Part shown: piece by piece, positions 21,204 to 31,838 of the stretch
How the letters are laid out: every line of letters begins with the position of its first letter
How positions within the stretch are numbered: position 1 is the stretch's first letter
Source: Sphingomonas sp. PL-96
Lineage (GTDB): Bacteria > Pseudomonadota > Alphaproteobacteria > Sphingomonadales > Sphingomonadaceae
DNA: 64,000 bases
Direction: 5' to 3'
Assembly (NCBI RefSeq): GCF_020707215.1
Contig: NZ_JAJFET010000002.1
Span: 320,257-384,256 of the forward strand
Notes under the pieces: model-generated
Databases searched by the model: none
Seen by the model: only the letters and a program-made list of their open reading frames with translations
Told to the model about the DNA's origin: nothing
Program-made: the position numbers and the translations under genes

Positions 21204-22558
21204 GCGGGTTCGATCGTCACCAGCCGCCCGCCTCGGCAATGCTCGACGCCGATGGCCGCCTCCGCCATGCCGAACCACGCCTGGCTGGCCTCAACGCCCG
21301 CGCCGGTGGGGAGCCGGGCGCGCCGCTCGCCGTCCCGGCGATGGCCGAACTGGTGCGCATCTGTCGCCGGCTGCAGATCGACGTCGCTCGCAAGATCACG
21401 GTCGCGGACGGTGAGGACGACCTGACGCTGTGGGTGCAGGTTGAGCCGGAGGGCGACGCACTGCGCCTGACGGTTGGGGCGTGGCGGATGCCGGGCGAGG
21501 ACGACGGGGACGATGCCGGCACGGCCGAACTGTTCGCGCTGGACGCCGACTGGCGGTGGGAAGCCGACAGCGGCCTGCACCTCACCTATGTGTCGCCGGC
21601 CGCCGGCAGCCGCTTCGGCTTTGATGCCGCCGATGTGCTCGGGCGCCCGCTCACCTGGCTGTTCCAGCTGAAGGACGACGGCGAGGGCGGCTTCCCGATG
21701 CTGGGCGCGATGGCGTCCCACCAGCCGTTTGAGGGGCAATATGCCACGCTGCGTGGCGCGGGGCGCACGGTCCTGCTGTCGGGCGTGCCGCGTACCGACG
21801 CGGGCGGGCGCTTCGCGGGCTTCGCCGGTGCCGCCCATGCCGCCGAGCCGGACGTGCCCGCATTGCCGGCGGAACCGCAAGGCCTTCCCGACGCGTTCGG
21901 GCGCCGGCTGCGCGACGCGCTGCGCCATCCGCTCGACCGCATTGTCGCCCATGCCGACAGCATCAGCGCGCAGGCCGATGGCGAGCTGCCGCAGGACTAT
22001 GCGGATTATGCCGGCGACATCGCCAGCGCCGGCCGCCACCTGATGGGCCTGGTCAACGACCTGGAGGATGTGCAGGCGGTCGAGAACCCCGACTTCGCCA
22101 TTGCGGTCGAGGCGCTCGATCTGGCCGACGTCACGCGCCGCGCGGCCGGGCTGCTCGCGGTGCGTGCCGAGCGCGCAGGGGTGACGATCGACCGGCCGGG
22201 CGCGCAGGAGACGCTGCCCGCTCGCGGCGAGTTCCGGCGCGCGCTCCAGATCCTGGTCAACCTGATCGGCAATGCCGTGCGTTACTCGCCGCCGGGCGCC
22301 ACCGTCTGGGTGCGGCTGGAGCGCGAAGGCCAGATCGCCTGCGCAATCGTCGCCGACCAGGGCAAGGGCATCGCCCCCGAGGATCAGGCCCGCATCTTCG
22401 AGAAGTTCGAGCGCGTCGACCCGACAGAGCAGGGCGGCAGTGGTTTGGGCCTCTACATCGCCCGCCGGCTGGCGCGCGCGATGGGCGGGGACATCGTGGT
22501 GGATAGCGCAGTGGGGCAGGGCGCCCGCTTCGTGCTGACCCTGCCGCTGGAGGGATAA
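21200..22558 (+). CDS. PAS-domain histidine-kinase-like protein with altered H-box
   Basis: A soluble 452-residue protein with a PAS-like sensor region (about residues 115-210, HLTYVSPAAGSRFGFDAADVLGRPL), a two-helix dimerisation region and a full HATPase domain: N-box NLIGNAVRYSPP, G1 box DQGKGIAPED, F-box EKFERV and G2 box GGSGLGLYIARRLA. At the H-box, LRDALRHPLDRI aligns with F-S-H-E-L-R-T-P-L-x-x-I so that Asp239 takes the place of the phospho-accepting His; His243 falls at the Thr position. It may be a pseudokinase, or use another His. It overlaps the upstream DUF2336-like gene by ATGA. No response regulator is adjacent. Confidence 0.8.
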   Translation: MSGFDRHQPPASAMLDADGRLRHAEPRLAGLNARAGGEPGAPLAVPAMAELVRICRRLQIDVARKITVADGEDDLTLWVQVEPEGDALRLTVGAWRMPGEDDGDDAGTAELFALDADWRWEADSGLHLTYVSPAAGSRFGFDAADVLGRPLTWLFQLKDDGEGGFPMLGAMASHQPFEGQYATLRGAGRTVLLSGVPRTDAGGRFAGFAGAAHAAEPDVPALPAEPQGLPDAFGRRLRDALRHPLDRIVAHADSISAQADGELPQDYADYAGDIASAGRHLMGLVNDLEDVQAVENPDFAIAVEALDLADVTRRAAGLLAVRAERAGVTIDRPGAQETLPARGEFRRALQILVNLIGNAVRYSPPGATVWVRLEREGQIACAIVADQGKGIAPEDQARIFEKFERVDPTEQGGSGLGLYIARRLARAMGGDIVVDSAVGQGARFVLTLPLEG

Positions 22559-22642
22559 GGGGCGGCTTTCCTGCGGAGCCTGGGCCGCTGACGTGCTCTG
22601 GACACAGCGTTGATCTGGTCCGTCCCGACCCAGGCTACTACG

Positions 22643-23899
22643 TCAGGATCCGGTATCCCGCGCCACCCGCCAGATGGCGTCCGCGCCGTCATCCGCAACC
22701 AGCAGGCTGCCGTCGGATGCAATGCTCAGCGAGCGGGGGCGGCCGTAGACGGTCTTTCCCTCTCCGCGAAAGCCGGTGAGGAAGGGCTCCATGGGGCCGA
22801 CTGCCTGGCCGTTGCGGAACGGCACGAAGACGACGTCATAACCGGAGAATTGCGAACGCTCGACCGATCCGTGGCGCGCGACAAACGCGCCACCCCTGTA
22901 CCGGCCGGAGAGCCGGTCGTCGCGCACGAACGCCAGGCCCAGAGCTGCGACATGCCCTCCCAATGCGAAATCCGGCTTGGCCACGCGCGTAAGAGGGATG
23001 GGCGGCTTGGAAACGTAGCGCGCGTCCTGATGTTCGCCGAAATAGGCGAACGGCCATCCGAAATGCTGCCCCTGCCGAACGCTGGTCAGGTAATCGGGGA
23101 CGAGGTCGTCGCCCAGGCCATTGCGCTCGTTCACCACCGTCCATAGCGCGCCGGTGCCTGGAGCGAAGTCCATGCCCACCGGATTGCGCAGCCCCGCAGC
23201 GAACACGGTCAAGCGGCCACTGCGCAGATCCAGATCCAGGATATTGGCGCGGTGCCTCTCGATCGCCATGCCGCGTTGGCCTGCATCCGATGCGGCGCCG
23301 ATGCCGATGTATAGGTGCTTGCCATCCGGAGATGCCAACAGGTTCCTGGTCGGATGCAGTTCCCCCTTCACCGTGGGCAGCCGGGCGTGAACCTTGGGGG
23401 ACGTTCCTTCGGCCATGCGGGTCATGCCGGGTGTGAAGGGCACGGAGATCAGCCGATCATTCTCCGCAACAAAGAGCCGCCCGCCGACCAGCGCCATGCC
23501 ATAGGGTGCGCGCAGGCCGCCGATGAGCTGCGAGCGAAGCTCCGCGACGCCGTCGCCATCCTGGTCCCGGAGCAGGTAGACCGCGTCACCACCTCTGCCT
23601 GCGACCGCGCCTCCCCGCGGATCCGCCCCAGCCTGGGCGACGAGCACATCCCCGTTCGACAGGGGAAGGATGTTGCGCACCGTCTTGAACGCCTCGGCAA
23701 AGCGCGTGACCCGGAACCCGGCAGGCGCGACTGGGCCGGTTCCAGCCGCGAAGGGGACTATGTCCGGCGTCAGCCAGGCGGTTCGTGTTGCATGGAGCGG
23801 CGGCAGCGCAGGGTTCCGGCCGGTGCCGGGCTCCGTCTCCTGGGCGTGTACGCCTGCCGAGGTGCAGGCAAGCAGTAGCAGCATCCGTGCAGCGGTCAT
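22643..23899 (-). CDS. periplasmic PQQ-dependent sugar dehydrogenase-like beta-propeller
   Basis: The 418-residue protein begins with a Sec signal (MTAARMLLLLACTSAGVHAQ) and folds as a six-bladed propeller of the soluble glucose/sorbosone dehydrogenase family. Diagnostic blades are GLRAPYGMALVGGRLFVAEND, GLRNPVGMDFAPGTGALWTVVNERNGLGDDLVPDYL and GQHFGWPFAYFG. Such enzymes oxidise aldoses or related sugars with PQQ in the periplasm. No pqq genes are in the window. ATG 23899 follows a GGAAGG ribosome-binding site; the frame is open 19 codons further upstream, but only this start gives a signal peptide. Confidence 0.88.
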   Translation of the reverse strand: MTAARMLLLLACTSAGVHAQETEPGTGRNPALPPLHATRTAWLTPDIVPFAAGTGPVAPAGFRVTRFAEAFKTVRNILPLSNGDVLVAQAGADPRGGAVAGRGGDAVYLLRDQDGDGVAELRSQLIGGLRAPYGMALVGGRLFVAENDRLISVPFTPGMTRMAEGTSPKVHARLPTVKGELHPTRNLLASPDGKHLYIGIGAASDAGQRGMAIERHRANILDLDLRSGRLTVFAAGLRNPVGMDFAPGTGALWTVVNERNGLGDDLVPDYLTSVRQGQHFGWPFAYFGEHQDARYVSKPPIPLTRVAKPDFALGGHVAALGLAFVRDDRLSGRYRGGAFVARHGSVERSQFSGYDVVFVPFRNGQAVGPMEPFLTGFRGEGKTVYGRPRSLSIASDGSLLVADDGADAIWRVARDTGS

Positions 23900-24038
23900 G
23901 ATCGGCCTTCCGTGAAAGGCCTGAACAAACACCCGCGTCTTCCGATCCCCGCTCATGTCGCGGAGAGTACCGCGCTCGGGGCGAGAAATACCTGCGCTTT
24001 AGCAGGCGAGCGTCACAGGGCGTTCACCGCACCGCTGT

Positions 24039-24242
24039 TCAGCCGCGCATCCGCCGTGCGACGAGGATCGCGACCAGTCCCGCGACCGCGGTGACGCTTC
24101 CGGTCACCACCCAATCATACTGGTCGATCATGAAGCTGGAGGTCGGCCAGCGGATGATACCCATCCCCTGGCCGATCCAGAACAGCCCGACGATCGCCGC
24201 GACCGCACCGGCGATCATCAGCAATCGTCGGGCGATATGCAT
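24039..24242 (-). CDS. small inner-membrane protein (67 aa), conserved type
   Basis: Two hydrophobic segments (residues 7-25, LLMIAGAVAAIVGLFWIG, and about 44-62, VVTGSVTAVAGLVAILVA) flank a loop GMGIIRWPTSSFMIDQYDW and end in a basic RRMRG tail. Small proteins with a GQGxGIIRWPxSSFM loop occur widely in proteobacteria; their function is unknown to me. Its ATG overlaps the stop of gltA as TGATG, so it is translationally coupled to citrate synthase. Confidence 0.75.
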   Translation of the reverse strand: MHIARRLLMIAGAVAAIVGLFWIGQGMGIIRWPTSSFMIDQYDWVVTGSVTAVAGLVAILVARRMRG

Positions 24243-25525
24243 CAGCGCTGGCCGATCGCGACGTAATCGCGCTGCGTCGGGCCGGTGTAGAGCTGACGCG
24301 GGCGGCCGATCTTCTGCGCGGGATCCGAGATCATCTCGTTCCACTGCGCGACCCAGCCGACGGTGCGGGCCAGAGCGAACAGCACGGTGAACATCTCGGT
24401 CGGGAAGCCGATCGCCGACAGGATCACGCCCGAATAGAAGTCCACGTTCGGGTAGAGCTTCTTGTCGATGAAATAGGGATCCTTGAGCGCGATCTGCTCG
24501 AGCTCACGGGCCGTATCCAGCACCGGATCGTTGATGCCCAGCTTGTCGAGCACCTCGGTCGCGGCCTTCGACAACACCTTCGCGCGCGGGTCGAAGTTCT
24601 TGTACACGCGGTGGCCGAAGCCCATCAGGCGGAACGGATCGTCCTTGTTCTTCGCACGCGCGATATACTCGGGGATGCGGTCCGGGGTGCCGATCTCGCG
24701 CAGCATGTTGAGGGCCGCTTCGTTGGCGCCGCCATGCGCCGGGCCCCACAGGCAGGCGATGCCGGCCGCGACGCACGCGAACGGGTTGGCGCCCGACGAA
24801 CCGGCGAGACGCACGGTCGAGGTCGACGCGTTCTGCTCATGGTCGGCGTGGAGGATGAAGATCTTGTCCATCGCCGATTCGATGATCGGATCGACCTCAT
24901 ATTCCTCGGCCGGGACGCCGAACGTCATGCGCAGGAAGTTGCCCGTGTAGGACAGCTTGTTGTCCGGGTAGAGGAACGGCTGGCCCACCGAATACTTGTA
25001 CGCCATCGCCGCGATCGTCGGCATCTTGGCGATCAGGCGGTGGCTGGCGATCTGGCGCTGCACCGGATCGGTGATGTCGGTCGAGTCGTGGTAGAATGCC
25101 GAAAGCGCACCGACCACGCCGCACAGGATCGCCATCGGGTGGGCGTCCCGACGGAAGCCGCGATAGAAGTTCGCCAGCTGCTCATGCACCATGGTGTGGC
25201 GCGTGATGGTGATGGTGAACTGGTCGAGCGCATCCTTGCTCGGCAGCTCGCCGTTCAGCATCAGATAGCTGACTTCCATGAAGCTCGACTGTTCGGCGAG
25301 CTGGTCGATCGGGTAGCCGCGGTGGAGCAGCACGCCCTGGTCGCCGTCGATGTAGGTCAGCGCCGACTCGCAGCTCGCGGTCGAGGTGAAGCCCGGATCA
25401 TAGGTGAAGGCGCCGGTCTGCGCATACAGCTTGCGGATGTCGATGACGTCGGGTCCGACCGTGCCCGAGAGCACCGGATAGTCACCGTCCTTGCCCGCTA
25501 CCTGCAACTTGGCGGTTTCGCTCAT
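24242..25525 (-). CDS. gltA: citrate synthase (type II)
   Basis: This enzyme condenses acetyl-CoA and oxaloacetate at the entry of the TCA cycle. The 427-residue protein has the type II N-terminal domain ([23 protein letters not shown]) and the active-site segments [26 protein letters not shown] and [16 protein letters not shown]. The catalytic His and Asp lie in the last two blocks and near [18 protein letters not shown]. It is followed without a gap by the small membrane protein and preceded 18 bp upstream by gltX on the same strand, so gltX-gltA form one unit. Confidence 0.98.
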   Translation of the reverse strand: MSETAKLQVAGKDGDYPVLSGTVGPDVIDIRKLYAQTGAFTYDPGFTSTASCESALTYIDGDQGVLLHRGYPIDQLAEQSSFMEVSYLMLNGELPSKDALDQFTITITRHTMVHEQLANFYRGFRRDAHPMAILCGVVGALSAFYHDSTDITDPVQRQIASHRLIAKMPTIAAMAYKYSVGQPFLYPDNKLSYTGNFLRMTFGVPAEEYEVDPIIESAMDKIFILHADHEQNASTSTVRLAGSSGANPFACVAAGIACLWGPAHGGANEAALNMLREIGTPDRIPEYIARAKNKDDPFRLMGFGHRVYKNFDPRAKVLSKAATEVLDKLGINDPVLDTARELEQIALKDPYFIDKKLYPNVDFYSGVILSAIGFPTEMFTVLFALARTVGWVAQWNEMISDPAQKIGRPRQLYTGPTQRDYVAIGQR

Positions 25526-25543
25526 CGGGTGTCGTCCTTTCGT

Positions 25544-26989
25544 TCAGTGGTTGGCCGAAACGGCCATCTGGTCGGCGATGCGGCCGAGGCTTTCCTCGCG
25601 ACCGAGCAGTTCGAGAACGTCGAAGATGCCCGGAGAGGTCCGGCGGCCGGTCAGGGCTGCGCGAAGCGGCTGCGCGACTGCGCCCAGCTTCACGCCTGCC
25701 GTGTCCGCCACGCTGCGTACCGCATGTTCTAACGTCTCCGTATCCCACCGCTCGCATGCGTCAAGCGCTGTGTGCAGCTGCGAAAGCAGCGCAGGCGCAT
25801 CGCCGGCGAGCAGCGGTGCCGCAGACTCCTCGATCGGCAGCGGGCGGGTGGCGAACAGGAAGGCGGTGTTGTCGGCGAGCTCGCTGAGGTCGGCCGCGCG
25901 CGGCTTCAGCGCCGGCATGGCGCGGCGCAGCAGATCGAGTCCTGCGGCATCCGGCGCGTGAGGCAGACGTGCCGCAACCAGCTCCGCGAGTCGGACGTCG
26001 TCCGCCTCGCGAATATAGTGGCCGTTGACGTGGGCGAGCTTCTTCAGATCAAAGCGCGCCGGCGAGCGACCGACGCCGGCCAGGTCGAACACCTCTACCG
26101 CGCGATCGCGGGTGATGATCTCCTCGTCGCCATGGCCCCAGCCCAGACGCAGCAGGTAGTTGTTGAGCGCTTCCGGCAGGATGCCGAGGTGGTCGCGATA
26201 GGCATCGACGCCCAGGGCGCCGTGACGCTTGGACAGCTTGGCGCCATCCGCACCGTGGATCAGCGGGACGTGCGCATAGACCGGGTCGGGCCAGCCGCCC
26301 TCGACCGCATCCATCGCCCGGATCAGCGCCAGCTGGCGGAACGCGTTGTTGAGGTGATCGTCGCCGCGGATGACGTGGGTGACGCCCATGTCGTGGTCGT
26401 CGACCACGACCGCCAGCATATAGGTCGGCGTGCCGTCCGAGCGCAGCAGCACGAAGTCGTCGAGTTCGGCATTAGCGACCGTGACATCGCCCTGCACCCG
26501 GTCCGAAATCGTGACTGCGCCGTCCTTCGGCGCCTTCAGCCGCACGACGAACGGCGCGCCTTGCGGAGCGGTTGCGGGGTCGCAGTCGCGCCAGCGGCCA
26601 TCGTAGCGGATCGGCTTGCCCTCGGCGCGCTGTCGCTCGCGCGCTGCCGCCAGCTCCTCGGCCGTGGCATAGCATTTATAGGCATGGCCGGCGGCGAGCA
26701 GCTGGTTTGCGACCGCGGCATGGCGATCGGCGCGGGCGAACTGGAACACGGCGTCGCCGTCCCAGTCCAGGCCCAGCCAGCGCATGCCGTCCAGGATCGC
26801 CTCGATCGCCGGCTCGGTCGAACGGGCGCGATCCGTGTCCTCGATGCGCAGCAGGAACTTGCCACCGTGATGGCGGGCGAACAGCCAGTTGAACAGCGCG
26901 GTGCGTGCGCCGCCGATGTGCAGGAACCCCGTAGGCGAGGGCGCAAAACGCGTGACGACAGCGCCTTTAGGCGAGGTTCCGGTATCCAT
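25544..26989 (-). CDS. gltX: glutamyl-tRNA synthetase
   Basis: A class I synthetase of 481 residues. HIGH motif: [25 protein letters not shown] motif: AKLSKRHG; further blocks are IEDTDRARS and [11 protein letters not shown]. It charges tRNA-Glu. In organisms that use GatCAB (gatB lies at the start of this window) a non-discriminating GltX may also charge tRNA-Gln, which sequence alone does not settle. ATG 26989 places the HIGH motif at the usual distance; the open frame upstream overlaps the promoter region of comEC and is ignored. It is divergent from comEC with 40 bp between the starts. Confidence 0.97.
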   Translation of the reverse strand: MDTGTSPKGAVVTRFAPSPTGFLHIGGARTALFNWLFARHHGGKFLLRIEDTDRARSTEPAIEAILDGMRWLGLDWDGDAVFQFARADRHAAVANQLLAAGHAYKCYATAEELAAARERQRAEGKPIRYDGRWRDCDPATAPQGAPFVVRLKAPKDGAVTISDRVQGDVTVANAELDDFVLLRSDGTPTYMLAVVVDDHDMGVTHVIRGDDHLNNAFRQLALIRAMDAVEGGWPDPVYAHVPLIHGADGAKLSKRHGALGVDAYRDHLGILPEALNNYLLRLGWGHGDEEIITRDRAVEVFDLAGVGRSPARFDLKKLAHVNGHYIREADDVRLAELVAARLPHAPDAAGLDLLRRAMPALKPRAADLSELADNTAFLFATRPLPIEESAAPLLAGDAPALLSQLHTALDACERWDTETLEHAVRSVADTAGVKLGAVAQPLRAALTGRRTSPGIFDVLELLGREESLGRIADQMAVSANH

Positions 26990-27029
26990 ACTTGCGCCCA
27001 ACCGCGCCTGCTCCCAAGCTCGAACAATC

Positions 27030-29237
27030 ATGGCCACGTCAGCCGCGCCCGCCCCTAGCACGGCCCCTCCGGGGCTTCAAACCGGCTGGCCGATGGATGT
27101 TCCCGGCGCGATCGAGCGGTGGTTGGAGGCGGAGCGCGACCAGCTGCCCTTGTGGATGCCCGTCGCGCTGGGGCTCGGGATCGCGGCCTGGTTCGTGCTG
27201 CCGGATGCCAGGGCGTGGACCGCGTTCCTGCTGGCCGCGGCCGGTTTGGCAATGCTGGGGCTGGTGTTGCCCCTGGGTGGGAGGCTGGGGCGGGTTGTTG
27301 TCGCGGCAGGGGTGCTCGCGGCGCTCGGCTGCGCGCTGGTGTGGTGGCGGGCGGAACGCGTGGCGGCACCGGTGCTGGCGCGGCCAGGGGTGTTCGCCTT
27401 CACCGCCCGCGTGCTGCGAGTCGAGCCCCTGCCGGCGCGCGATCTGGTGCGGCTGCGGCTAGCGCCGGTCGCAATGCCGACGCTGCCGCCGGTCGTGCGG
27501 GTCAATCTGGAGGCGGCGGTGCTTCCACCCGGAGTCGCGCCGGGTGCGGTCCTGCGGCTGCGCGCGCGGCTGGTGCCGCCGCCCGACCCGGCGGTGCCGG
27601 GCGCCTATGACTTCACGCGCGTCGCCTGGTTCGACGGCATCGGCGCGACCGGCCGCGCCTTTACCCCCGTTTCGGTGGTGACGCCCGCGGCCCCAGCCGG
27701 GGGCGGCTTGCGCAACCGCCTGACCGAGCACATCCAGCGCCAGGTAGCAGGCAGCGCAGGTGGCGTCGCGGCGGCGTTCGTGACCGGCGATCGCGGCGCG
27801 ATCGGGGAGGTGGAGGACGAGGCGATGCGCCGCGCCGGCCTTGCTCACCTCCTGTCGATCAGCGGCCTGCACGTGACCGCAGTGGTAGGCGCGACCATGT
27901 TGCTGCTGCTGCGCCTGCTCGCGTTGGTGCCCGCGCTCGCCCTGCGGGTCCGCCTGCCGCTGGTGGCTGCGTCCGGCGCAGCGCTTGCGGCGATCGGCTA
28001 TACCTGGCTGTCGGGGGCGGAAGTGCCGACCATCCGTTCCTGCGTGGCCGCGCTGCTGGTGCTGGCAGCGCTTGCAATGGGGCGGGAGGCGATCACGCTG
28101 CGGCTTGTTGCGACCGGGGCGTTTGTCGTGCTGCTGGTGCTTCCTGAGTCGCTGGCCGGGCCGAGCTTCCAGCTGAGCTTCGCGGCGGTGACCGCGATCG
28201 TCGCGCTGCATGAGCACCCCCGCGTGTCCCGCTGGTTCCAGGCGCGCGACGAGGGGGTTGCGCGCCGCCTGCTGCGCAACCTCGGCTCGCTGCTGCTGAC
28301 CGGCGTTGCGGTGGAGGCGGTGCTGATGCCGATCGGTCTGTTCCACTTCCACAAGGCCGGGCTCTATGGCGCGCTCGCCAACCTGGTGGCGATCCCGCTC
28401 ACCACCTTTGTGGTCATGCCGGCAGAGGCCGTGGCGCTGTTGCTGGATGCGATCGGCCTGGGCGCGCCCGCGTGGTGGGTGGTCGAGCGCGCGCTGGCGC
28501 TGCTGCTGTGGATCGCGAGGACGACGGCGGCGGTGCCAGGGTCGGTCGCGGCGCTTCCGTCGATGCCGGACGGCGCCTTTGCACTGATGGTCGCGGGCGG
28601 CCTGTGGCTCGCGCTGTGGCGCACCCGTGCGCGGCTGATCGGGCTAGCGCCATTGGCCGCCGGAGCGCTGTGGGCGCTCATCACCCCGGCGCCCGACCTG
28701 CTGGTTACGGGCGACGGTCGCCACCTTGCGGTGCGCACCGCAGATGGCGGCATGGCAATCCTGCGCGACCGTGCGGGCGAGTATGTCCGCGGCACGCTTG
28801 GGGAGGGCGGCGGCGTGGAGGGCGAGCTGCCGCCGCTCGCCGACCAGCCCAATGCCCGCTGCACCACCGACGTTTGCGTGGTCGATGTGGCCGGCGCGAC
28901 GCGGACCTGGCGGATCCTCGCGACGCGGAGCGGGTATCTGGTGCAGGCCGGCGAACTGATCGCGCTGTGCCGCGACGCCGATGTAGTGGTGAGCGAACGC
29001 CGCCTGCCGCGCGGCTGCACGCCGCGCTGGCTGCGGCTCGATCGGCCGATGCTGGCGCAGACCGGCGGTCTGGCGGTCCGCTTCGATCCACCGGAGGCGC
29101 GGCGCGTGCGGGGGTCGGGGGACCGGCATCCGTGGATCACGCCGCCCGTGACGCAACCCGTGGCGCGCCGGTGGCCGGAGCAGCGGGGGCGTGGCAAGCG
29201 GGAGAGGCGCTGGGGTGGTTCGAGCGACGGGTTCTGA
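27030..29237 (+). CDS. comEC: ComEC/Rec2 family DNA-uptake channel, no metallo-beta-lactamase domain
   Basis: The 735-residue membrane protein has an N-terminal OB-like DUF4131 region and a competence domain with about ten spans. The hallmark segment is [23 protein letters not shown], followed by [20 protein letters not shown] and [20 protein letters not shown]. ComEC forms the inner-membrane pore for single-stranded DNA during transformation. Unlike Bacillus ComEC it lacks the HxHxDH metallo-beta-lactamase domain. The tail instead is a short beta-rich segment ([22 protein letters not shown]) and a basic end. ATG 27030 is divergent from gltX. The sequence gives no evidence whether the strain is competent. 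Confidence 0.9.
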   Translation: MATSAAPAPSTAPPGLQTGWPMDVPGAIERWLEAERDQLPLWMPVALGLGIAAWFVLPDARAWTAFLLAAAGLAMLGLVLPLGGRLGRVVVAAGVLAALGCALVWWRAERVAAPVLARPGVFAFTARVLRVEPLPARDLVRLRLAPVAMPTLPPVVRVNLEAAVLPPGVAPGAVLRLRARLVPPPDPAVPGAYDFTRVAWFDGIGATGRAFTPVSVVTPAAPAGGGLRNRLTEHIQRQVAGSAGGVAAAFVTGDRGAIGEVEDEAMRRAGLAHLLSISGLHVTAVVGATMLLLLRLLALVPALALRVRLPLVAASGAALAAIGYTWLSGAEVPTIRSCVAALLVLAALAMGREAITLRLVATGAFVVLLVLPESLAGPSFQLSFAAVTAIVALHEHPRVSRWFQARDEGVARRLLRNLGSLLLTGVAVEAVLMPIGLFHFHKAGLYGALANLVAIPLTTFVVMPAEAVALLLDAIGLGAPAWWVVERALALLLWIARTTAAVPGSVAALPSMPDGAFALMVAGGLWLALWRTRARLIGLAPLAAGALWALITPAPDLLVTGDGRHLAVRTADGGMAILRDRAGEYVRGTLGEGGGVEGELPPLADQPNARCTTDVCVVDVAGATRTWRILATRSGYLVQAGELIALCRDADVVVSERRLPRGCTPRWLRLDRPMLAQTGGLAVRFDPPEARRVRGSGDRHPWITPPVTQPVARRWPEQRGRGKRERRWGGSSDGF

Positions 29238-29463
29238 CCGGTCGGGGTGGGTCAGCGGCGCGCGGTCAGTGCACGCCGCGTCGGTCGCCGTTGCCCTGAT
29301 TCGGTGCCTTCACAGAGATACTGCAGTGCATGGAGATGCTGCTGCGTAACCTCATGGATTAAGGCGCTTGGGTGCGGACCGGCCGCCTGACAGGCCCGAA
29401 CTTACGACAGCCTTCCGCCTCCGGGGTTCCGCTCGGTCGCGTCGAACCCCGGAACGCGAAGCC

Positions 29464-30141
29464 TCAATACCGCCGCAGCAGCCCGGCGAGCTTGCCCTGC
29501 ACCCGCACCTGATCGGGGCGATAGCGCTGTGGGTCGTAGCTGCGGTTCGCCGGGTCGAGGCGGACCATCGCGCCTTCGCGGCGGAAATACTTCAGCGTCG
29601 CCTCATTCTCGTCGATCAACGCCACCACGATCTCGCCGTCGCGCGCGGCGTCGGTGCGGCGAACCAGGGCATAGTCGCCGTCGAGGATGCCGGCCTCCAC
29701 CATCGAATCGCCCGCGACTTCCAGTGCATAATGTTCGCCCGAGCCGAGCAGCGCGGCGGGGACCGGCAGCATCTGCTGCCCCTCCATCGCCTCGATGGGC
29801 ACGCCGGCGGCGATGCGGCCGTGCAGCGGGATCTCGATCACGTCGTTCGCCGGAGCAGGTGGCGCCGCGGGCGCGCTGCGCGGTGCCGCCGTCTTGGCAG
29901 GCGCCGGCTTCTTTGCCGTCTCGGGCCGATCGGGCATGCGCAGCACTTCAAGCGCGCGGGCACGGTTGGGAAGGCGGCGGATGAACTGGCGTTCCTCCAG
30001 CGCACTGATGAGGCGGTGGACGCCGGACTTCGACTTGAGGTCGAGCGCGTCCTTCATCTCCTCAAACGAGGGCGATACGCCGGTTTCCTTCAACCGGTCG
30101 TCGATGAAGCAGATCAGCTCGTGCTGCTTGCGCGTGAGCAT
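29464..30141 (-). CDS. lexA: LexA repressor, SOS regulator
   Basis: LexA represses SOS genes and cleaves itself when RecA is activated. The 225-residue protein has the winged-helix N-terminus ([41 protein letters not shown]), a long Ala/Pro linker near residues 75-99, and the S24 peptidase domain. The cleavage site is Ala112-Gly113 in RIAAGVP, the nucleophile Ser146 in GDSMVEAG and the general base Lys184 in ATLKYF. A GTTC-N7-GTTC box lies 15 bp upstream of its ATG, so it is autoregulated. moeA lies upstream on the same strand, separated by 54 bp. Confidence 0.97.
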   Translation of the reverse strand: MLTRKQHELICFIDDRLKETGVSPSFEEMKDALDLKSKSGVHRLISALEERQFIRRLPNRARALEVLRMPDRPETAKKPAPAKTAAPRSAPAAPPAPANDVIEIPLHGRIAAGVPIEAMEGQQMLPVPAALLGSGEHYALEVAGDSMVEAGILDGDYALVRRTDAARDGEIVVALIDENEATLKYFRREGAMVRLDPANRSYDPQRYRPDQVRVQGKLAGLLRRY

Positions 30142-30155
30142 GCGGTCCTCCGTCG

Positions 30156-30170
30156 GAACAGACGCGGAAC
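30156..30170 (-). promoter_or_regulatory. LexA-binding SOS box upstream of lexA
   Basis: On the minus strand GTTCCGCGTCTGTTC is a perfect alphaproteobacterial SOS box (GTTC, 7 bases, GTTC), placed 15 bp upstream of the lexA ATG. This is the expected site of LexA autorepression. It lies between lexA and the 3' end of moeA. Confidence 0.9.
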
Positions 30171-30195
30171 CTTTAGGAAACGTTGACAGGCCTTG

Positions 30196-31374
30196 TCAAC
30201 CGATATCGAGGATTTCTACCGAGTCGCCGACGTTCGCCGCCGGCGCGTGCGGTGGCCGCACGATCAGGCAGTCGGCATGGGCGAGCGTGCGCAGCATCGA
30301 GCTGTCCTGCGCGGGGGCGGGAAAGGCGATGCCGTCGCGCAGCTCGGCGCGCAGATGGTCGGCCCGGCGGTCGTTGGCGGCAAGCGGGGCGCCCAGCGGC
30401 ACCACGCGCCGCCGCGCGAGCGGATCGGCCGCGCCCGCGAGCTTGCGCACCAGCGGCAGCAGGAACAGCGTCGCGGTGACGAACGCCGAGACCGGGTTGC
30501 CGGGCAGGCCGAGCACGACTGCATCCCGCAGCCGGCCAGCCATCATCGGCTTGCCCGGGCGCATCGCGATCCGCCAGAAGTCGATCGTGGCTCCAGCGGT
30601 TTCCAGCGCCGGGCGCACGAGGTCGTGGTCGCCGACCGAGGCGCCGCCCGTCGTCACCAGCACATCGGCATCAACCGCCGCAAAGGCGGCGGCGAGCACG
30701 CCGCGATCGTCGGGCAGGATCCCCAGGTCGATGCGCTCGACCGGCAGGCGCGCAAGCAGTCCGGCGAGCATCACGCCGTTGGACTCGGGCAGTCCGGCCT
30801 CGGGCGGGGAGCCGGCGGGCACGAGTTCGTCGCCCGTGGCCGCGATCGCCACGCGCACCCGGCGCCGTACAGGAATCCCACCGTGGCCGCCGACTGCCAG
30901 CAGCGCGGCGACCGCCGGGGTGATCGCGGCGCCTTGAGCCACGAGCGGATCGCCCGCCATGAAATCCAGCCCCGCTGCGCGCACGCTGCTTCCCAGCCGC
31001 GGCGGCCCTTCGCCGGTGAGCAGCAGGCGTGCCCCGTCGCGGCTCGCCTCTTCCTGCACCAGCACGGTGTCGGCGCCGTCGGGCAGCGCCGCGCCAGTGA
31101 AGATCCGCGTCGCCTGGCCCGTACGCAGCGAGCCGGCGAACGGCCGGCCAGCGGCGGATTCGCCGATCACTTCCCAGGGGCCGGGCAGGTCGGCGAAGCG
31201 GATCGCATAGCCGTCCATCGACGACAGTGCGCGATCGGGCTGGGTGCGCAGCGCCGCCAGGTCACCAGCGGCCCAGCGGCCGATCGCCTCGACGATCGGC
31301 ACCGTCTCCACCGGCACCGGCGTTGCCAGCGCGAACACGCGCGCCTGCGCCTCGTCGAGCGGCAGCAGGCTCAC
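30196..31374 (-). CDS. moeA: molybdopterin molybdotransferase MoeA
   Basis: MoeA inserts molybdate into adenylylated molybdopterin, the last step of Moco synthesis. The 392-residue protein has the conserved [54 protein letters not shown] and [20 protein letters not shown] blocks. Translation starts at GTG 31374, which overlaps the TGA of moaC (GTGA), so it is coupled to moaC. The lexA box and lexA follow. Grouping of moaC-moeA behind trpGDC is a usual alphaproteobacterial order. Confidence 0.96.
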   Translation of the reverse strand: MSLLPLDEAQARVFALATPVPVETVPIVEAIGRWAAGDLAALRTQPDRALSSMDGYAIRFADLPGPWEVIGESAAGRPFAGSLRTGQATRIFTGAALPDGADTVLVQEEASRDGARLLLTGEGPPRLGSSVRAAGLDFMAGDPLVAQGAAITPAVAALLAVGGHGGIPVRRRVRVAIAATGDELVPAGSPPEAGLPESNGVMLAGLLARLPVERIDLGILPDDRGVLAAAFAAVDADVLVTTGGASVGDHDLVRPALETAGATIDFWRIAMRPGKPMMAGRLRDAVVLGLPGNPVSAFVTATLFLLPLVRKLAGAADPLARRRVVPLGAPLAANDRRADHLRAELRDGIAFPAPAQDSSMLRTLAHADCLIVRPPHAPAANVGDSVEILDIG

Positions 31375-31838
31375 GCCCGCCAGTCTCCCGACTTGCCGCC
31401 GGACTTGGCAAGCAGGCGCACGCCGCCGATCTCCATGCCGCGGTCGAGCGCCTTGGCCATGTCATAGACGGTGAGTAACGCCACCGAGACGGCAGTCAGC
31501 GCCTCCATCTCGACCCCGGTCTTGCCGTCGGTAGCGCAGGTCGCGGTGGCGGCGATGCCATCCGCCTCGATCGCCAGATCGAGCGCGACTCGGGTGAGGG
31601 GCAGGGGATGGCACAGCGGGATAAGGTCGCTGGTCCGCTTGGCCGCCATGATTCCCGCGACGCGGGCGACGGCGAGCACGTCGCCCTTCTTCACCAGCCC
31701 GTCGCGGATCGCTGCCAGCGCCTCCGCCGACATGGTGATGCGGCCGGTGGCGGTCGCCTGGCGTGAGGTCACCGCCTTATCGCCGACGTCAACCATGCGG
31801 GCATGGCCCTCGGCATCCAGATGGGTAAGGCCGCTCAT
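31371..31838 (-). CDS. moaC: cyclic pyranopterin monophosphate synthase MoaC
   Basis: MoaC converts the MoaA product to cPMP, the first stable Moco intermediate. The 155-residue protein has the family blocks [39 protein letters not shown] and [20 protein letters not shown], including the catalytic Lys in the last. It overlaps trpC by ATGA at its start and moeA at its end. moaA and moaB are not in the window. Confidence 0.97.
   Translation of the reverse strand: MSGLTHLDAEGHARMVDVGDKAVTSRQATATGRITMSAEALAAIRDGLVKKGDVLAVARVAGIMAAKRTSDLIPLCHPLPLTRVALDLAIEADGIAATATCATDGKTGVEMEALTAVSVALLTVYDMAKALDRGMEIGGVRLLAKSGGKSGDWRA

Noticed and set aside
29330..29362. Ten-codon frame (ATG GAG ATG ... TAA) between comEC and lexA
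   Set aside because: Too short, no ribosome-binding site and no conserved feature. The 226-bp gap otherwise shows nothing.
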